A DNA stretch of 64,000 bases from Amia ocellicauda (Eukaryota; Chordata; Actinopteri; Amiiformes; Amiidae): NCBI RefSeq assembly GCF_036373705.1, contig NC_089869.1:14147676-14211675 (forward strand), given 5' to 3'. Below, piece by piece: positions 60,569 through 64,000 of the stretch; position 1 is the stretch's first letter, and the number at the start of each line of letters is the position of its first letter. The notes under the pieces were generated by a model. It was not told where the DNA came from, did not search any database, and saw only the letters and a list, made by a program, of their open reading frames with translations. The position numbers were made by a program, and so were the translations under genes.

Positions 60569-63500
60569 GCCTGGGGCTAGGATGTTCAGAAGCCTTCTCC
60601 CTTGTAGATCTGACCCAGGTGGACAGTGCCAGGTTGTCACTGGTCAAACACACTGAGGGGTTTAACTGTAATGGTCCGAGGCATCCGTACGGTAAGGTCT
60701 GCAGATCAGGGAGGCTGAACAGTCACTCACATCACTTGTCACATCACACGTCACTTGTCACAAAGGCTGTAGGAAAAATAAACCCACCAAAGTAATTATG
60801 TTTTTTATGATCTGGTCTAACTGTAGTAGGCTTTCAAGTGTAAATACCAGACTGGAGTGGCTGAATTACTCATACAAGCTTGTTTATATTCTACAGTTAC
60901 ACACAAGTATCTGAATGCAGATCTGTCGGTTTGCAGCCTGTATCCTTGTCCTAGATCCCCAAAATAGCTGTCTAATCACTTGTCTCCCTGTGTCGTATAG
61001 TCTGGGCAGCAGAGCCTAAATCTCCAGGGTGGCAGTGATTACGCAGGAGATGGAGAGAGGAGGCAGGAGGGAGAGATGAGTCAAATAAGTGATAATATAA
61101 GACACTGGATACAAATATGCCAGGGGGGACATTCTGTAACAGGGGTTTGAAGGGCTGAGAAGGATTTAAGATTAGCAGCGAGCGCTCAGAAAACAAGAAA
61201 AGGGATCTCATTCTAGATAGTATTTGTAACATCAGACACAGGCTTTGCCCTCTACTTATACGGGAACTGGGCAGCTGGAAATCGGTGTCAAAACATCAGC
61301 CAACAGACGACATCACAACCAAACTGTGTGGGGCTGTGTCCTTAACTCAGAGAACAAGGGGCAAGTGCAGCACTTATTCAGGAATCTCCATTCAATTCCA
61401 GGAAGGTAGTGCACTTCTCTGCCATGAGTTTAAATTCCTGAGACACCAGGAGACGTGGGCGTCTAGTTCTAGACCGAGTTTGGCTCTGCCGAGTTGATAG
61501 GGCTTTCCAACCATTACAGCCTCTGGGAATAAAGGGGCACTGTGGTCTAGATGTTAGAGCTGGCCAATGGAATGGAAGAGGAATTATTTTTCATGCAAAG
61601 AAAACTACAATCTTACTTGTACATACTACTACCAACGCATACTACTCCTAACCTAAAAAAGGTGCAGTTGCTCTGCTGTCAGTGTCTGAAACTGTTTAAC
61701 ATGCAGGCTGTGCAGCACCGAGGCGCTTCCGGGTCTCTATAGAAACCCGTTAACACCCTTCTCTGCTATCAAGCTCGCAGGAAAGTGACGGAAAACTTGA
61801 TCTTCAACAACAGCCAAGACATGAATGAGAAATATCACCATCATTTCATTTCCCAACTGGCATTTTCTTCATCGTTTTTTAATGCATGAACCTACTAAAT
61901 CCACAACGGATCAGATCTGAGTCATAAGTACAGATGAACATAACATTTCTTGATTCATCTTTTTGACCAATTAGTTTGCAATGTTCTGTCCTGTGTGGAA
62001 TTACTGTTGATGTTCTTGCAATGATAACGTTCATTTGATCAATTATTATAATTATTATTGTAGTTGGAAGTCACAATATTACACATTTCAGTCAGGTCTG
62101 TAGGAGACTCGATCTAAAATCGGACTACATTCATTCGTTAATTATAAATGAATGTGGGCTTATGCAAAGCTTTTTTCATCGTCGTAAAGGGCATTTGTTT
62201 CCCCACAATCTGCCACCATAATAGTGTAATGCAAAATACTATTAAAAACAGGACGATTTCTTCCTCGACAATCTGGCACTATTGCAGAAAGCAAATGAGC
62301 TAGAACTGGGATGAAATTCAACTTAAATAACAAATATGCATTGTGTAAATACTCAAGTCAGCTCTGCAACGTTATGATGCATCGAATGAATGATGGCTCT
62401 GGCCGATTCTGCAGCTGGACACAAACCAAACCCTCCGTTTGAGTGTTTCTGTATTGTGATCGTGACATTTTCAGGCTCTCCGCACCCCCTGTTTCTGTTC
62501 AAAAGCAGCCGAGTTTGAGAAGAAGGACACGGGTCGAGACCCTCAGTGTGTGGCACCCCCTGCCCGTGATGTCACAAACCTCTGACACGGTGACACAAGT
62601 TAGACACACTGTAACACCCAGACAGCTGGATCAAAGTCATGCAGCCACTCACCTCCGATTAAAGCTCTGCTGCTCCCAGTGTGTATCACGACCACCCAGT
62701 TAATAATATTAATACGACTGTTGCCAGCAGCAACTTCAATAAACTAGTACATAATCTTTGACAGAATCGCCTCCCCCGACTGCACCGAGGCGACCTACTT
62801 AACATGCAATCTTTAAGCCTTCAAAGTTGGATATATGAATACATTTGTTTTGATCAAATAATGAAAAGATAAACATGTATCCGATACAGAACCAAAACAA
62901 ATTATTTATCCCGTATGAAGGAAGTTAGTTTTGAAACAGCTGGTGTTGAGCTGGTCCAAGTAGAGAAACAGGGGGGGAGTTGTTCTAGAAAATCATATGA
63001 TTGAATGTCAGTTATAATATGTAATTGTTTTATCGTTCTGGGGAGTTTTAATAATATGCTTTTACAATCGATATGCATTGCTGTATCGTGTTTTCTATTC
63101 GCTCTCAATGTGTTACAAAATATGTCACCCATTCAAAGCACAAACATGGTCTGGCCCGCATGACTCAGTATGAGGAAAAAATACTTTCTTTTTCATTTCA
63201 GCGCAATAATTACACTTTCTGTTTTAGTTGCTGGGGGGAAATTTGGGGAATTACGCAACGGATAACGGGATATTATTTTTTTCTTCCAAGGACCTGACGA
63301 TTTCACACGTGTAAAACCCAAACCAGGCTGACGCTCCTGATGTAAAATGGAAACTATGTCTGTTATAAACAGTGCACTTGGTGAAAAGGCTACTTCAGTT
63401 CAGAGCTTAAGTTGGGTGGAAACAGATATGGCTGGGAATGAAACGCTCCTAACTCCGGGTCAAGGCTGAAAGCAGGCTCATTTGTCCAGAAGTGTACATA

Positions 63501-63661
63501 ATAATTACAGAATGCATCTGCATTAAATGTATAATTATGCTAAGTGCATTTATCTTTTTATGTTTTCCACATAAATGATATGTCATCTTTTACTTGGTTG
63601 TCATGAATAAAGTACAGCCTAATGGTTTAAATCCACATGTGAGTACTATTTTCTTTCAGGA

Positions 63662-63663
<2 letters not shown>
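60569..63663. other. 5' region of the CREBRF-like gene and upstream non-coding DNA
   Basis: The 5' UTR of the CREBRF-like gene must begin here, but its exons cannot be fixed. A minus-strand pyrimidine tract and CAG near 60613 could be the acceptor for the exon holding the start codon. A patch at about 61700-61770 with CCGGAAGCGCC on the minus strand (an ETS-type motif common at housekeeping promoters) is a possible start region. No other gene is recognisable; open frames up to 91 codons have no domain or splice partners. Confidence 0.4.

Positions 63664-63720
<57 letters not shown>
63664..63720. repeat. (ATT)19 microsatellite
   Basis: Fifty-seven bases of uninterrupted ATT near the right edge of the window. 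The last 280 bases after it are AT-rich with no recognisable feature. Confidence 0.95.
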
Positions 63721-63721
<1 letters not shown>

Positions 63722-64000
63722 CAAGCCATTCCCTTAGCTGGGGCTTTGTTCATCCCATAATAATAAATATAATAATAAAGATCCTGCAAAAATAGTACTC
63801 TGCATGTTCCCACATAATCTAGAACCAGCCAGCAATGTTGATCAAAGCCTGCTGAATGGGAGAATATCCATTTAAGCTATTTAATAAATGATTTTGAAAC
63901 AATATTATAATTAAATGATACTTGTTTTACTTGTAAACCCCTATAGTTTTCCTTTTATTTTTGTAAATAGTTTTTAATCATCAATACACTGAAAAGACTC

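Noticed and set aside
61380-61560. Possible tRNA-derived SINE around GGGGCACTGTGGTCTAGATG
   Set aside because: Only a weak box-A-like match, no convincing box B or tail, so not called.
1-64000. tRNA, rRNA, CRISPR arrays or bacterial-type operons
   Set aside because: None seen; the window is vertebrate nuclear DNA and its only ordered repeats are microsatellites and transposon ends.

Overview
The window looks like a nuclear genome segment from a ray-finned fish. Coding genes are split by GT-AG introns, the intergenic DNA is AT-rich and full of microsatellites, and there are three Tc1/mariner transposons of kinds common in fishes. The sequence alone does not fix the species.

Five multi-exon protein genes can be assembled with consistent reading phase. 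(1) An NK3-class homeobox gene, + strand, about 4.85-6.14 kb, best read as nkx3-3. (2) A secreted spondin-2/mindin-like gene, + strand, 13.3-17.1 kb, with an unusual Ser/Thr/Pro-rich tail. (3) slc25a28 (mitoferrin-2), - strand, 42.8-30.9 kb, four coding exons, 386 aa. (4) entpd7, + strand, 48.9-54.3 kb, twelve coding exons, 606 aa, plus an inferred 5' non-coding exon. (5) A shorter relative of CREBRF, - strand, 60.6-57.4 kb, eight coding exons, 466 aa, bZIP.

Gene order argues for orthology to the human 10q24 block (NKX2-3, SLC25A28, ENTPD7) rather than to its 8p21 sister block (NKX2-6, NKX3-1, SLC25A37, ENTPD4). The proteins agree: the mitochondrial carrier reads as SLC25A28 and the apyrase as ENTPD7. 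The NK3 gene and the CREBRF relative have no counterpart that I know of in the human 10q24 block. CREBRF itself sits beside NKX2-5 on human 5q35, and NKX3-2 and SPON2 are on human 4p. The window may therefore preserve members of a four-fold vertebrate paralogy group that mammals lost from this copy.

Mobile DNA lies mainly in the first intron of slc25a28 and just upstream of that gene. Two almost identical 1,221-bp elements (36.3 and 46.6 kb) each carry an intact 346-aa DD36E transposase, 30-bp terminal repeats and TA target duplications. A third element, 1,575 bp at 39.1 kb, is a DD34E Tc1 with long terminal inverted repeats and a premature stop in its transposase. One DD36E copy abuts an 80-bp TA microsatellite.

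The rest is non-coding as far as I can see: about 4.8 kb before the homeobox gene, 6.5 kb between it and the spondin gene, about 12 kb between the spondin gene and the 3' end of slc25a28, and about 3.4 kb upstream of the CREBRF relative. Coding exons follow splice consensus and matching phase; UTR limits and promoters are inferred.
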